Positions 25,931-35,772 of a stretch of DNA of 64,000 nucleotides are shown here, in pieces (position 1 is the first letter of the stretch; each line of letters begins with the position of its first letter). Source of the DNA: Marivivens sp. (GTDB lineage: Bacteria; Pseudomonadota; Alphaproteobacteria; Rhodobacterales; Rhodobacteraceae); assembly GCA_024642115.1 (NCBI GenBank), contig JAHEBU010000002.1:434001-498000 (forward strand), read 5' to 3'. A program made the position numbers and the translations under genes. The notes under the pieces are model-generated. The model worked only from the letters and a program-made list of their open reading frames with translations. It made no database searches and was not told the origin of the DNA.

Positions 25931-26602
25931 TCAGGCGAACTGCGCAAAAGCGGGATCAGTCAGACGGTGCTGGACTGAAGCCAGAACAGCCTCGTCTTCG
26001 TCCGTGACCCGAGCGGCCTCCTTCTCCACTTCGACATCGGCGGCCCCCCGATCAAACCCTGGCAGAGCCCAGACCGGAAGTGCTGAACGCAGCGATGCGG
26101 ATAGCCCGGCGGGGTCGGGCAGCCTGTCCAGATCCTGCGGGATCGCCGGCGCACATATGCCCATCGGGCTATCAGGGTCGGGCAACGCCGCCATCGTATG
26201 CCCCCAGGTCCAGGCCAGCCGCATCGGCACGGGATCCGCCGCACTGGTCCGGGCCGCCGCCAGCGCCATCTGCGCCACCACGCCCGGGGCCATGTCCGGG
26301 CCGATGATTCCGTAAAGCTGCGGCACGCTTTCGTGAAGGACGTCGGTATCTTCGCAGTCGCGGTCCGACAGCACCAGGATCCCCGCCTCGGGATTGGCGC
26401 AGGCATCGGCCAATTCAGGAACATGCGACAGCCGCCCGTTTTCACGTTCGCCCAGGATCATCACGTCGATCGTGTCCATCGTCATGAAACAGCGGGCAGC
26501 CGCCACCGTCTCAACCGCGATCACATGAAACCCCTTTTCCATCAGCGCCGCGGCGATCCGCGTTTGCCGCACCAGATTTTCTTCAAGCACCAGAACCTGC
26601 AT
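25931..26602 (-). CDS. Degenerate response-regulator receiver (pseudo-receiver) protein
   Basis: The 223-residue protein starts like a CheY receiver: MQVLVLEENLVRQTRIAAAL, with an acidic pair (Glu-Glu) after strand 1. Strand 3 is DTIDVMILGE, in which the phosphoacceptor Asp position appears to be Gly. ILVLSDRD supplies the usual strand 4 Ser. The second half (about 110-223) is Ala/Pro-rich with no recognised domain. It is therefore likely a phosphorylation-independent receiver. The open frame continues far upstream but antisense to hisB; ATG at 26602 with AAGGGA upstream is chosen. It diverges from hisB. Confidence 0.65.
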   Translation of the reverse strand: MQVLVLEENLVRQTRIAAALMEKGFHVIAVETVAAARCFMTMDTIDVMILGERENGRLSHVPELADACANPEAGILVLSDRDCEDTDVLHESVPQLYGIIGPDMAPGVVAQMALAAARTSAADPVPMRLAWTWGHTMAALPDPDSPMGICAPAIPQDLDRLPDPAGLSASLRSALPVWALPGFDRGAADVEVEKEAARVTDEDEAVLASVQHRLTDPAFAQFA

Positions 26603-26764
26603 GTCGTCGTTCCCTTCTGAAACGGTTGTGATGGGCTCAAGGTAGAATCGCAGGGTTAATTCTTGCTGAAAGACCACAGCGATTTCAGCAATCGCCCCTC
26701 TGCCCGCTTGGCCTGCGCCGCCCTTGGCCCTATAGCGGGGGCGAACCACGACCCCGAGGGCCCC

Positions 26765-27352
26765 ATGCGGACAGCCACCATCACGCGCAAGACTGCCGAG
26801 ACGGACATCACTGTCACCGTCAATCTGGACGGTACCGGCAGCTATGACTGTCAGACCGGCGTTGGCTTTTTCGATCACATGCTTGACCAGCTCGCACGCC
26901 ATTCGCTGATCGACCTGACCGTGCGCGCCACGGGCGACCTGCATATCGACGACCACCACACGGTCGAGGATGTGGGCATCGCCATCGGGCAGGCCCTGAC
27001 GCAGGCGCTTGGGGACAAGCGGGGCATCCGCCGGTACGGGGAATGTCACCTGCCGATGGATGACACGCAGGTGCGGGCCGCGCTCGATCTGTCGGGGCGG
27101 CCTTACCTTGTTTTCAATCTGGATTTTCCGACCGCCAAGATCGGTACCTTCGATACCGAACTGGTCCGTGAATTCTTTCAGGCGCTGGCGACGCACGGGG
27201 GGATCACCCTGCATATCGACCGGCTGCACGGGTTCAACAGCCACCACCTGGCCGAGGCGGCGTTCAAGGCTGTGGCGCGCGCCTTGCGTGACGCGGTCGA
27301 GGTGGACCCGCGCAAGGCCGACGCGATCCCGTCCACTAAAGGGATGCTATGA
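26765..27352 (+). CDS. hisB: Imidazoleglycerol-phosphate dehydratase
   Basis: HisB dehydrates imidazole glycerol phosphate, the sixth step of histidine synthesis. The 195-residue product is the stand-alone dehydratase type, without the phosphatase domain seen in enterobacteria. [13 protein letters not shown] and [14 protein letters not shown] supply the first manganese ligands, and [15 protein letters not shown] the second set. The ATG at 26765 gives the family start [10 protein letters not shown]. The stop overlaps the hisH ATG (ATGA, 27349-27352), so the two are coupled. Confidence 0.97.
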   Translation: MRTATITRKTAETDITVTVNLDGTGSYDCQTGVGFFDHMLDQLARHSLIDLTVRATGDLHIDDHHTVEDVGIAIGQALTQALGDKRGIRRYGECHLPMDDTQVRAALDLSGRPYLVFNLDFPTAKIGTFDTELVREFFQALATHGGITLHIDRLHGFNSHHLAEAAFKAVARALRDAVEVDPRKADAIPSTKGML

Positions 27353-27987
27353 CCACCATTCTGGTCGACTACGACAGCGGGAACCTGCATTCGGCGCAAA
27401 AGGCGTTCGAACGGATGGCGACCGAGGTTGGGGCCGGGCGCGTCATCGTCACGTCCGACCCGGACGTGGTCGCGCGGGCGGAGCGGATCGTCCTGCCGGG
27501 CGACGGAGCATTCCCGGCCTGCCGCACCGCCCTGTCTGCGGTCCCCGGGCTGGCCGAGGCGATCATCGAGGCGGTGCAGGTCCGCGCCGTTCCGTTTCTG
27601 GGGATCTGCGTGGGGATGCAGATGCTGGCCACGACGGGGCACGAGTTTGAAGAGACCGCCGGGTTCGACTGGATCGGTGGAGATATTCGCCGGATTTCGC
27701 CGTCCGACCCCGCCCTGAAAATTCCGCATATGGGCTGGAATGATCTGGTGATCGACCGGCCCCACCCGGTGCTGGAGGGGATCGAAACGGGGGATCACGC
27801 CTATTTCGTCCACTCCTACGCGATGACGGTTTCGGACCCTGCGGACCTGCTCGCCCACGTCGATTATGGCGGGCCGGTTACGGCCATCGTGGGGCGCGAG
27901 ACGGTCGTGGGGACCCAGTTTCACCCCGAAAAATCTCAAGGTGCCGGGCTGCGGCTGATCGGGAATTTCCTGACCTGGCGGCCCTGA
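27349..27987 (+). CDS. hisH: Imidazole glycerol phosphate synthase, glutaminase subunit
   Basis: HisH hydrolyses glutamine and passes ammonia to HisF for ring closure in histidine synthesis. The 212-residue class I glutamine amidotransferase has the nucleophile Cys in [11 protein letters not shown] and the catalytic His-Glu pair in [23 protein letters not shown] is the typical N terminus. It is coupled to hisB by an ATGA overlap. Its partner hisF is not present in this window, although hisA is 3.2 kb downstream. Confidence 0.97.
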   Translation: MTTILVDYDSGNLHSAQKAFERMATEVGAGRVIVTSDPDVVARAERIVLPGDGAFPACRTALSAVPGLAEAIIEAVQVRAVPFLGICVGMQMLATTGHEFEETAGFDWIGGDIRRISPSDPALKIPHMGWNDLVIDRPHPVLEGIETGDHAYFVHSYAMTVSDPADLLAHVDYGGPVTAIVGRETVVGTQFHPEKSQGAGLRLIGNFLTWRP

Positions 27988-28184
27988 ACGGGGTCGGCTT
28001 GGGCAGTGTTCACGCGTGAGCGCGAAACAAATCATTGTTTTTAAAAGAAAATCAAAAATCAGGCCTGAATTGACCTTTGGTGCGCCATTTTTTGCTTTGA
28101 CCGCTGACCGCCGCTTTGGCCTGCCAGCTATTCGCGTCACGGTTGATATGCTATCCTGCGCCTGAGAACGCTCGGGAGTATGCG

Positions 28185-29888
28185 ATGAAGTTTCTCGCCT
28201 TTGCATTGATCCTTTTCTGTCCGTCCATTTCAAAAGCCCAGTTCGCGGATTGCATGTCCCCCGGATACATCGGCAGCTTTGGGGTGGGCGGGGTCACTGA
28301 TCTGACCTGCACGCAGCTATTCGACTTTGCCTTTTCCACCCCCGGCGGGGAACGCCATGTGCGGGGCATCGCAGATCTGAATGCCGATTGGGTGGCTCGC
28401 CCCGGCACGGCAGCCGCTGCCGAAGCCGCAGCGCGTGAAGTGGTCGAGCGGTTGGCCGATCTGGGGACCTACAGGATCGGGGATGTGACCATCCTGCTGT
28501 TGGGCGACAGGCTGACCCCAATGGAGTCGGCCGGGCGACATCCCCGGGACGTTCTCGCACAGGCTTGGGTTCCGACGGAAAACCGGGTGGGCGAATGTCG
28601 GGTCACCCTGTTCCTGTGGGGTGCCGGGGGGCTTGCCGAAGGATTTCCGACGACGCTGGCACACGAGATGTTCCATTGCGTGCAATACGCCACGCTGAGC
28701 CCCGACCAGATGGCCACGTACGACGCGAATGGCGAATGGTGGATCGAAGGATCGGCCGAGAGTTTCGCCGCCTATGCGATCCCCGACAGCACTGGCACGA
28801 CCGCGTGGGCCAATGATTTCAACACGTCAGTCGCCGTCCTTAAACCGATCCATGACATGGCGACCGAGTCGGTCATCTTTTTCCATTGGCTGCATGGCCA
28901 CATCGGAATCGACGGGTTGATGCCGTTTCTGGCGGGCATGTCGGGGGTCGGTGGGGATTCAGGCCAAAGGGCGGCCATGCGCGATGCCCTGTCGGATACC
29001 GAATGGCTGGACTTTGCCAAAGCCTATGTCGATGGCACGATCGCCCATCCGCACGGTCAGCCGCTGGCACTGGACGGCAGTTTTCCAGTGGAATTTCTGC
29101 ACATCGACACCTCGTCCCGGCACAGCGTTCAGATCAAACCGTTCACCCTGTTCCCGATGATGGCCGAATATGCCTGTGGGAGGTGGGAAAACCGGGCCAC
29201 CCCGGCTGGTGCCAACCTCGCATCGCGTGTGATGGGGGAGCGGGATTGGCAGGACGGGTGGCTGGCCGAGATGGACAGTCGCGACGGGCGCGAGCCGCTG
29301 ATGCAGACCGTCGCCCTGCATACGGGTGACACGTCGCTGCAATTCGCGCTGCACGCCCGCCGGACCGAGTCCTGCCTGAATTGTCAGGGGGCCACCCGGA
29401 TCGACCGCTGCATGGTCGGCAACTGGGAAGGCGACATGCGCCCCATCGTCGAGTTGATGCGCCGGGTCGGTGCGCCGATATCGCGCAACCAGATGGGGTC
29501 AATGTATTTGCAGGTGAACGAGGACGGAACATTCATCACCTCGCCCGTTTCGGTGGATTTTCAGGCAACGACGGTCGATCAGCACGGCGTGTCCACCTAT
29601 GACGTGTCCGGCGTCGCGGGGGCATCGGTCGGGCGGTGGGCCATTGCGGGGCCGGGCCAGCTGGTCGGCTGTGCGGCCCAGACCGAGGGCGGGGGCGAGA
29701 CCGTATTGGCGCAGACACCGGCGGGCGGCTGGGTCGCGGCAATGATCAACGGCGCAAGTGGACCGAGCGCGGGGACGGTGCCCTATACCTGCGGCCCGTC
29801 CCGCATGACCACGCGCGTTGTCATGGGCCGATGGGGCGAGGTGGAATTTCCGTTCACAAGGTTGAGTGCGCCCGAGACAGAAGAATAG
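28185..29888 (+). CDS. Secreted HExxH protein, putative zinc metallopeptidase
   Basis: The 567-residue product starts with a signal peptide (MKFLAFALILFCPSISKAQ, cleavage likely after Ala18) and has many cysteines, as expected for a periplasmic or secreted protein. TTLAHEMFHCVQ holds HExxH at 160-164, and WWIEGSAESF places a Glu (188) 24 residues later, the spacing of a gluzincin third ligand. Catalytic zinc peptidase activity is inferred only from this. The C-terminal 300 residues are unrecognised. GGGAG lies ten bases before the ATG. The gene interrupts the his genes. Confidence 0.6.
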   Translation: MKFLAFALILFCPSISKAQFADCMSPGYIGSFGVGGVTDLTCTQLFDFAFSTPGGERHVRGIADLNADWVARPGTAAAAEAAAREVVERLADLGTYRIGDVTILLLGDRLTPMESAGRHPRDVLAQAWVPTENRVGECRVTLFLWGAGGLAEGFPTTLAHEMFHCVQYATLSPDQMATYDANGEWWIEGSAESFAAYAIPDSTGTTAWANDFNTSVAVLKPIHDMATESVIFFHWLHGHIGIDGLMPFLAGMSGVGGDSGQRAAMRDALSDTEWLDFAKAYVDGTIAHPHGQPLALDGSFPVEFLHIDTSSRHSVQIKPFTLFPMMAEYACGRWENRATPAGANLASRVMGERDWQDGWLAEMDSRDGREPLMQTVALHTGDTSLQFALHARRTESCLNCQGATRIDRCMVGNWEGDMRPIVELMRRVGAPISRNQMGSMYLQVNEDGTFITSPVSVDFQATTVDQHGVSTYDVSGVAGASVGRWAIAGPGQLVGCAAQTEGGGETVLAQTPAGGWVAAMINGASGPSAGTVPYTCGPSRMTTRVVMGRWGEVEFPFTRLSAPETEE

Positions 29889-29891
29889 TCC

Positions 29892-30596
29892 CTACCGCCG
29901 CTTTTCCGGCACGAGGCTTTCCAGAATTTCGATCTGGATCTGCTGCATCTCGGCCAGCCGTTCCCATTGCCGGGCAAGCTGGTGGTCGATCTTTTCGTGC
30001 AGTTGCCTGATCTCTACCTCGGCCTTGAGGTTGACGCGGTAGTCGTTTTCGGCACGCTGGCGGTCCTTGGCCTCTTTCCGGCTCTGGCTCATCATGATGA
30101 TGGGCGCCTGAAAGGCCGCCACGCAAGACAGCACGAGATTGAGCAGGATGAACGGGTACGGGTCCCACGGGTGAAACAGCGCCCCCGTGATGTTCAGCAT
30201 CATCCAGATCACCAGCACGGTGACGAACATGATGATGAACGTCCAGGACCCGCCGAACGACGCCACCCGGTCCGCCGCCCGTTCGCCAAAGGTCGCCTTG
30301 CGCGCGATCTCGTCCGGGTTTTGCGAGATGGGGACGCCTTGGGAAATGCTGTCGACGACCTGCCGTTCCAGTTGCCCCAACTCGCCCTTTTCCTCGGCCA
30401 GCATGGATTCGACGTAGGCCCGACGATAGCGGGCCAGATCGGGCTGGCAGATGTGTCCCGCTGGCCCCCAGTCGGGATGGTCCGCCCGGATCAGGGCCGA
30501 AATGCCGGACCGCACGTCAGGCCAACCGCGCAGGTCGCGTGGGGGGAATTTGGCACCGCAGATGGTGCAGGTCTGGGCAGGATGGGGATCAGTCAT
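29892..30596 (-). CDS. DUF1003 membrane protein
   Basis: The 234-residue protein has an N-terminal zinc-ribbon-like segment (CTICGAKF with a further Cys-x-Pro later), then the DUF1003 core: ADRVASFGGSWTFIIMF begins a first membrane segment at about 115-140 and PFILLNLVLSCVAAFQAPIIMMSQ the second. The C terminus is a charged coiled-coil-like tail from about 180. DUF1003 has no assigned function that I know of. The ATG at 30596 was chosen because the longer frame runs through a terminator hairpin. Its stop lies four bases from the stop of the convergent HExxH gene. Confidence 0.85.
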   Translation of the reverse strand: MTDPHPAQTCTICGAKFPPRDLRGWPDVRSGISALIRADHPDWGPAGHICQPDLARYRRAYVESMLAEEKGELGQLERQVVDSISQGVPISQNPDEIARKATFGERAADRVASFGGSWTFIIMFVTVLVIWMMLNITGALFHPWDPYPFILLNLVLSCVAAFQAPIIMMSQSRKEAKDRQRAENDYRVNLKAEVEIRQLHEKIDHQLARQWERLAEMQQIQIEILESLVPEKRR

Positions 30597-30641
30597 GGCG
30601 TTGGCTCTATGAATTGGGTTCGTCCTACCACACCGGATGTC

Positions 30642-30672
30642 AAAAGGGGCAGGCCCTCGCGGACCTGCCCCC
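30642..30672 (-). terminator. Terminator of the DUF2147 gene
   Basis: GGGGCAGG (30646-30653) pairs with CCTGCCCC (30664-30671). Read on the minus strand the hairpin is followed by TTTTG. It lies 24 bases past the stop of the DUF2147 gene. Confidence 0.7.
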
Positions 30673-30695
30673 AAAACGTGACCGTGGTGATCGTC

Positions 30696-31085
30696 TTACT
30701 GAACCTTGGTCCAGGTGCCGCCGTTCCGGCAGATGCCGAACACGCAACCCGACACGTCAAGCGTGTTGCCGGTCATGACCAGCCGCGAATTATAGGTTTT
30801 GTCCCGATCGGGCGAATAGACCTTGCCCGAATAGTTGTTCGGGCTGTCCATCACGGTTTCCGAGATGATCTGACGGCCAATATTGTCCGAAGCGATTTCC
30901 GCGCCATCGGGGCCGAACGCCTTGACCAGCGTTCCGCAGAGCTTGGCCCCGCAGGGTGCGACCTGGATCAGACCCGAGTTGCCGTTGTCGTCAGCGGCGG
31001 TGCGCCACATGCCTTCCAGCGGGTCGGCAAAGGCCGCACCGGTCATCGCGATCACGGCAACAGCCGCCAGCAGATACTTTTTCAT
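30696..31085 (-). CDS. DUF2147 family exported protein
   Basis: The 129-residue product has a signal peptide ([20 protein letters not shown]) and the DUF2147 pattern: [22 protein letters not shown] at the start of the mature part, then [18 protein letters not shown], and a terminal GTWTKV. Two Cys pairs may form disulfides. The family is lipocalin-like and periplasmic, without a firm function. The upstream open frame is antisense to hisA and is ignored. Its ribosome site, GGGAGGAG at 31098-31091 (minus strand), is very strong and is exactly complementary to the cuckoo loops. Confidence 0.88.
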   Translation of the reverse strand: MKKYLLAAVAVIAMTGAAFADPLEGMWRTAADDNGNSGLIQVAPCGAKLCGTLVKAFGPDGAEIASDNIGRQIISETVMDSPNNYSGKVYSPDRDKTYNSRLVMTGNTLDVSGCVFGICRNGGTWTKVQ

Positions 31086-31212
31086 GATGTCTCCTCCCTC
31101 AGAGCTAACGCGACACTGGCGAAGGCCGCGACGCCGATCAAGTCTGACGTTGGGTCGGTTGCATCCGCCCTGTCCCCGTGCAAAACGGCACCCTGTAAAC
31201 GGAGGCCCAGAC

Positions 31213-31932
31213 ATGATCCTGTATCCCGCCATCGACCTCAAGGATGGGCAGGCCGTACGCCTGATCCACGGTGACATGGAACGCGCCACGGTGTTCAGCG
31301 ATGACCCGGCCGCACAGGCCCGCGCCTTTGTCGCCGCAGGGTGCGAGTGGCTGCATCTGGTCGACCTGAACGGCGCCTTTGCGGGCGAGCCGGTCAATGC
31401 CGCCCCGGTCGAAGCTATTCTGGCCGCCTGCCCTGTCCCGGTCCAGTTGGGCGGGGGCATCCGCGACATGGCCACCATCGAGCGGTGGCTAGACAAGGGG
31501 TTGGCCCGCGTGATTCTGGGGACAGTTGCGGTCGAGAACCCCGCGCTGGTGCGCGAAGCGGCGCTGGCCTTTCCGGGTCATGTGGCCGTGGGGATCGACG
31601 CCCGTAACGGGTTCGTCGCCACCAAGGGATGGGCCGAAGAGACGGACGTCAAGGTCACCGATCTGGCCCGGTCGTTCGAGGACGCGGGCGTGGCTGCCAT
31701 CATCTATACCGATATCCTGCGCGACGGCGCGATGGGTGGCCCCAATATCGCGGCCACCGAGGCCCTGGCCCGTGCGGTGACGATCCCGGTGATTGCGTCG
31801 GGCGGGGTGTCGTCTCTGGCGGACCTCATTGCCCTGCGCGAGACAGGGGTCATTGCCGGGGCAATTTCGGGCCGGGCGCTGTATGACGGGGCGATCGATC
31901 TGGGCGCAGCACTGACGGCCCTGCGCGCCTAG
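31213..31932 (+). CDS. hisA: Phosphoribosylformimino-5-aminoimidazole carboxamide ribotide isomerase
   Basis: HisA is the Amadori isomerase of histidine synthesis. The 239-residue (beta/alpha)8 barrel has the catalytic Asp in PAIDLKDG at the N terminus and a second Asp in [14 protein letters not shown]. Phosphate-binding strings GGGIRD and ASGGVSSL occur at the usual places. GGAGG precedes the ATG at 31213. Its stop overlaps the stop of the convergent membrane gene through CTAG. HisF, which commonly follows hisA, is absent here. Confidence 0.97.
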   Translation: MILYPAIDLKDGQAVRLIHGDMERATVFSDDPAAQARAFVAAGCEWLHLVDLNGAFAGEPVNAAPVEAILAACPVPVQLGGGIRDMATIERWLDKGLARVILGTVAVENPALVREAALAFPGHVAVGIDARNGFVATKGWAEETDVKVTDLARSFEDAGVAAIIYTDILRDGAMGGPNIAATEALARAVTIPVIASGGVSSLADLIALRETGVIAGAISGRALYDGAIDLGAALTALRA

Positions 31933-32828
31933 CGGGCCGGCCTCCGGGCGGCGGCGACCAGCAGCCAGAGCCACAGACCAACCGACAGCGGCCCAGTCAG
32001 CAGCAGGGTGATCCAGTTACCCTGAAACAGAGCGCCAGATTCCCATATCGGCACCACGCAGAGTGCCGTCAGCGCAGGGGCCAGCGGGAAAAATAGGTGT
32101 CGCCAGCGGGGCTGTCCGGTGCCGCCAAGAGCGACAGGATTGCGCTCGCCGAGCCGGGACATTGCCCAGAGCGTCAGACCGACGACCACCGGCAGGGCAA
32201 GTCGCTGGGGCGCAAATGCCGTCGCCGTCTTGGCCAACCACAGGAGGGTCAGCAGGGCCGGGCAGATCAGCAGCACCCAGCGCGGCGGGCGCGGCACGGT
32301 GTGCAGGCGATCCAGTATCAGATGCCCAAGCGGGACGACAAACCCGACCCCCGCCAGATAGAACAGAACGATGTCCCCCGTCGGCAGATCCTGCCGTTCG
32401 GTGGCCCAGAAGGTTCCGAAGATCGTGCCGAACAGGCTGATCCCGAGCAGCACCCCGACAAGGGTGGCCCAAGACCGACCGACCGCCCAACGCCAGAGCC
32501 AGACGAGCCCGAGCGCGGTAAAAAGCGCGTGCCACGCCATCGCGGTCCAGACCAGTTGAAAGGGAAAGGCGTCGTAGACAGTGTCGACGATGACCCCTTC
32601 GATGGCATAGCCGAACACAACACCGCCCAGAAAGACGCCCCGCCAACCGCCAAGACCGGTCAGCGCCACAGCGCTGAGCGCCGCAGCAGAGCAGATGGCA
32701 TAAGCGGCCCATGTCATCAGCCACTCGGCCACCGTCAGATCGGCAGGCGGGGCCGTCCAGAACAGGTTTTCTGAGCCCCAGATCGTGATGAGGCCGAGGG
32801 CGAGACTTGCCAGAACATACCGACCCAT
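31929..32828 (-). CDS. Polytopic membrane protein of unknown function
   Basis: The 299-residue product is almost wholly hydrophobic, with about eight to nine predicted membrane segments rich in Trp, Leu and Ala. Conserved-looking loop residues include [10 protein letters not shown] near the N terminus and [18 protein letters not shown]. No catalytic motif is evident and I do not recognise the family. The ATG at 32828 has AGGGG upstream; the longer frame overlaps the ABC transporter gene. It lies downstream of the sugar ABC operon in the same direction, 19 bases away, so it may be its last gene. Confidence 0.65.
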   Translation of the reverse strand: MGRYVLASLALGLITIWGSENLFWTAPPADLTVAEWLMTWAAYAICSAAALSAVALTGLGGWRGVFLGGVVFGYAIEGVIVDTVYDAFPFQLVWTAMAWHALFTALGLVWLWRWAVGRSWATLVGVLLGISLFGTIFGTFWATERQDLPTGDIVLFYLAGVGFVVPLGHLILDRLHTVPRPPRWVLLICPALLTLLWLAKTATAFAPQRLALPVVVGLTLWAMSRLGERNPVALGGTGQPRWRHLFFPLAPALTALCVVPIWESGALFQGNWITLLLTGPLSVGLWLWLLVAAARRPAR

Positions 32829-32847
32829 ACCGCCCCTAGCGAAAGCG

Positions 32848-33855
32848 TCAGGCGATGGGTTTGCCGTCCGCGCCGAAGCGGTGCAGTTTGCCATCCTGCG
32901 GGGCGAGGGCGACTTGAGTGCCCAGTTTGATGTCGAGTTTGCCCGCGCGGCGCACGATCAGGGGTTCGTCCGATCCCACCTCGACAAAGAGATAGTTGTC
33001 AGAGCCCAGATCCTCGGCATGGACAACCTTGCCCGACCACGCCCCCTGCCCTTCGGGCACAATGGTGATGTGTTCGGACCGGATGCCCAGGGTCGAGCAG
33101 TTGTATTTTGCCGCATGATCGCCGGTGAGAAAGTTCATCTTGGGCGAGCCGATGAAACCAGCGACAAACAGACTGTTGGGTGTCTCGTACAGTTCGGAGG
33201 GGGTGCCGACCTGTTCGACCTTGCCATCGCGCAACACGCAGATGCGGTCGGCCAGCGTCATTGCCTCGACCTGATCGTGGGTGACGTAGATCATCGTCAC
33301 GTCGGACATGTCGTGGTGCAGTTTGGCGATTTCCAGACGGGTCTGGACCCGCAGCGCGGCGTCAAGGTTTGACAGCGGTTCGTCGAACAGGAACACGCGC
33401 GGATCGCGCACGATGGCCCGCCCGATGGCGACCCGCTGCCGCTGCCCGCCCGAAAGCTGTTTGGGCAGACGGTCAAGCAGGTGGTCGATCTGGAGCAGTT
33501 GGGCAGCCTTGCGCACCCGAACGTCCATCTCTTCCTTGCTGGATTTGGCGAGCTTCATACCGAAGGCCATGTTGTCATAGACGTTCATGTGTGGATAAAG
33601 CGCGTAGGACTGGAACACCATTGCGATGCCCCGCTGCGACGGCAGCACGTTGTTGACCCGTTCACTGTCGAACAGCATGTCGCCCGACGTGATGCTTTCC
33701 AGACCCGAGATCAGGCGCAGCAATGTGGATTTTCCGCAGCCCGAGGGGCCGACGAACACCATGAATTCGCCCTTTTTGATGTCGAGGTCGATGCCTTTGA
33801 TGACTTCGACCGCGCCGTAGGCCTTGCGGACCGCTTTGAGTTGGATGTTTGCCAT
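32848..33855 (-). CDS. Sugar ABC transporter ATP-binding protein (MalK/ThuK type)
   Basis: This 335-residue ATPase powers the importer encoded just upstream. Walker A is GPSGCGKST (about 36-44), the Q-loop [10 protein letters not shown], the signature LSGGQRQR, Walker B VFLFDEP, and the H-loop VTHDQ. The C-terminal TOBE-like domain of MalK/UgpC-type subunits follows (about 240-335, with LGIRSEH). It is the last of the four transporter genes, 14 bases past the second permease. Substrate identity rests on the neighbouring GH13 enzyme. Confidence 0.93.
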   Translation of the reverse strand: MANIQLKAVRKAYGAVEVIKGIDLDIKKGEFMVFVGPSGCGKSTLLRLISGLESITSGDMLFDSERVNNVLPSQRGIAMVFQSYALYPHMNVYDNMAFGMKLAKSSKEEMDVRVRKAAQLLQIDHLLDRLPKQLSGGQRQRVAIGRAIVRDPRVFLFDEPLSNLDAALRVQTRLEIAKLHHDMSDVTMIYVTHDQVEAMTLADRICVLRDGKVEQVGTPSELYETPNSLFVAGFIGSPKMNFLTGDHAAKYNCSTLGIRSEHITIVPEGQGAWSGKVVHAEDLGSDNYLFVEVGSDEPLIVRRAGKLDIKLGTQVALAPQDGKLHRFGADGKPIA

Positions 33856-33868
33856 GAGGGACTCCGGT

Positions 33869-34702
33869 TCAGCCTTTGACGCCGCCAGCCGTCAGGCCAG
33901 CCACGATCTTGCGTTGGAAGATGAGGACGAGGACGATCAGCGGGACGGTCACGATGACCGAGGCGGCCATGATCGGCCCCCACGGGATTTCCTGTTGCGA
34001 CGCACCCGACAACAGGCCGATGGCCACGGGCACGGTCCGCTGCGTTTCGGATGCGGTAAAGGTCAGCGCGAACAGGAATTCGTTCCATGCCCCGATAAAG
34101 GCCAAAAGCCCGGTTGTGACCAGTGCGGGCCAGAGCAGCGGCATGAACACCTTTGTAATGATGACCCAAGGGGTCGCACCGTCAACGATGGCGGCCTCTT
34201 CGATCTCGATCGGCAGGTCGCGCATAAAGGTGGTCAGCACCCAGACCGTGAAGGGCAGCGTGAAGATCGTGTAGGACAGGATCATCGCGTAGGGGGTGTT
34301 GTAGATGCCCAGGAACCGGACCAGTTCAAACAGTCCCGCCAGAACGGCGATCTGCGGGAACATGGACACGGCTAGAATGACCATCAGCAGCAGCCCCCGC
34401 CCCCGGAACCGCACCCGCGCCAAGGCGTACGAGGCAGTCACGGCCAGCAGCAGCGCAAAGGCCACGGTGGTCGTTGCAATGAATACCGAGTTGAAGATCG
34501 ACCGGATGAAGTTCCGCCCGCCCAGCACGGCGGCGTAGTTCGTCCAGTCCAATTTGGTGATCAGGTAGTCCACCCGGAACAGCGCTGTCCCGGTTTTAAA
34601 GCTGGTGATGACCGCATAGTAGAACGGAAATACCGCAACCACGACGATCACGACGACGGCAAAGTAGAACATCGTCCTTTTAAAGATATCCATCGCGGTC
34701 AT
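33869..34702 (-). CDS. Sugar ABC transporter permease (MalG type)
   Basis: The 277-residue protein has six hydrophobic segments and the EAA loop, [23 protein letters not shown], near residue 185, which contacts the ATPase. It is the MalG-type second permease of a CUT1 family carbohydrate importer. The start is taken at 34702, where ATG overlaps the stop of the first permease (ATGA), although the frame is open to 34741. It ends in a Gly-rich tail. Confidence 0.92.
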   Translation of the reverse strand: MTAMDIFKRTMFYFAVVVIVVVAVFPFYYAVITSFKTGTALFRVDYLITKLDWTNYAAVLGGRNFIRSIFNSVFIATTTVAFALLLAVTASYALARVRFRGRGLLLMVILAVSMFPQIAVLAGLFELVRFLGIYNTPYAMILSYTIFTLPFTVWVLTTFMRDLPIEIEEAAIVDGATPWVIITKVFMPLLWPALVTTGLLAFIGAWNEFLFALTFTASETQRTVPVAIGLLSGASQQEIPWGPIMAASVIVTVPLIVLVLIFQRKIVAGLTAGGVKG

Positions 34703-35661
34703 TTGCCACTCTCCCCGCTCAGGTCCACGCGGCCGATCCAAATGTAGAGCATCACAAAGATCGCGATGATCAGGAACAACAGGGTCGATTGCGCCGAGCC
34801 GTAGGCGAATTTGTCGAATTCGATGAGGTTTTGCCGGGCGATGATCGACATGGTCTTGGTCGCGTCCGAATTGGGCGTGAGCACATAGATCAGATCAAAG
34901 ATGCGCAGGGCGTCTAGGATACGGAAGATCACCGCCACCATCAGCGCGGGCCGCACCAGCGGCAGCGTGATCTTGAAGAACACCCGCACCGGGTGGACAC
35001 CGTCGATCTTGGCCGCCTCGTAGATGTCCCGCGGAATCATCTGAAGCCCGGCAAGGCAGAGCAGTGCCATGAATGGCGTCGTCTTCCACACGTCCACGAT
35101 CAGCACGGCGAACATGGCGGTGTTGATGTTGGCGGCCCAGGCGACCTTTTGGTCAATGATGTGCAGGTTCAGAAGGATATCGTTGATGATCCCGAATTGA
35201 TCGTTCAGCATCCAGCCCCACATCTTGGCCGACACGATGGTCGGGATCGCCCAGGGGACCAGAATGGCGGCGCGCACAAACCCGCGCCCCTTGAATTCGG
35301 CGTTCAGGACAAGGGCCACGAGCATGCCCAGAATGGTTTCGATGGTCACGGACACGACGGAAAAGCGCACCGTGTTCCAGAAGGCATTCCACCACGCCGG
35401 ATCGACCAGTGTTCCCCGCCACAGCACCCGCCCCGAGGACAGTTCGCGCCGCGACAGGTAGTTGTCGAACCCGATCCATTTGCCCCCGTAGAGGTTGGAC
35501 AGGGTGGTGTCGGTGAACGAGAAATAGATCGACCGGAACAACGGCCAGGCGGCCACGCAAAACAGCATCACCAGCATCGGCGCCAGAAACCAGAACGCGG
35601 CACGCGCCCGTTGATCCTGAAGCGACCGTTCCCGGCGGGGCGGAGTAAGTGAGGTTGTCAT
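34699..35661 (-). CDS. Sugar ABC transporter permease (MalF type)
   Basis: The 320-residue protein is the first permease of the CUT1 importer. After an Arg-rich N terminus (TPPRRERSLQDQRAR), a membrane segment at about 27-45 is followed by a periplasmic part and five more segments. The EAA loop is IYEAAKIDGVHPVRVFFKITLPL near 215-237. It is separated from the binding-protein gene by two hairpins, which probably lower its expression relative to the binding protein. Confidence 0.92.
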   Translation of the reverse strand: MTTSLTPPRRERSLQDQRARAAFWFLAPMLVMLFCVAAWPLFRSIYFSFTDTTLSNLYGGKWIGFDNYLSRRELSSGRVLWRGTLVDPAWWNAFWNTVRFSVVSVTIETILGMLVALVLNAEFKGRGFVRAAILVPWAIPTIVSAKMWGWMLNDQFGIINDILLNLHIIDQKVAWAANINTAMFAVLIVDVWKTTPFMALLCLAGLQMIPRDIYEAAKIDGVHPVRVFFKITLPLVRPALMVAVIFRILDALRIFDLIYVLTPNSDATKTMSIIARQNLIEFDKFAYGSAQSTLLFLIIAIFVMLYIWIGRVDLSGESGK

Positions 35662-35682
35662 AAAGGCCCCCTGTCAGAGAAA

Positions 35683-35753
35683 GGGCCGGACGCCATTCTT
35701 AATATCAGGCAACCGGCCCCGAAGGTGAAGGAGCGGGGAATGCCCGCTCCTTC
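35683..35753 (-). promoter_or_regulatory. Intercistronic hairpins after the binding-protein gene
   Basis: GAAGGAGCGGG (35727-35737) pairs perfectly with CCCGCTCCTTC (35743-35753), and GGGCCGG (35683-35689) with CCGGCCC (35713-35719). Such stems between binding-protein and permease genes usually stabilise the upstream mRNA or partly stop transcription, giving excess binding protein. No T tail was seen. Confidence 0.6.
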
Positions 35754-35772
35754 GGGAGGATAGCCTACTGGA

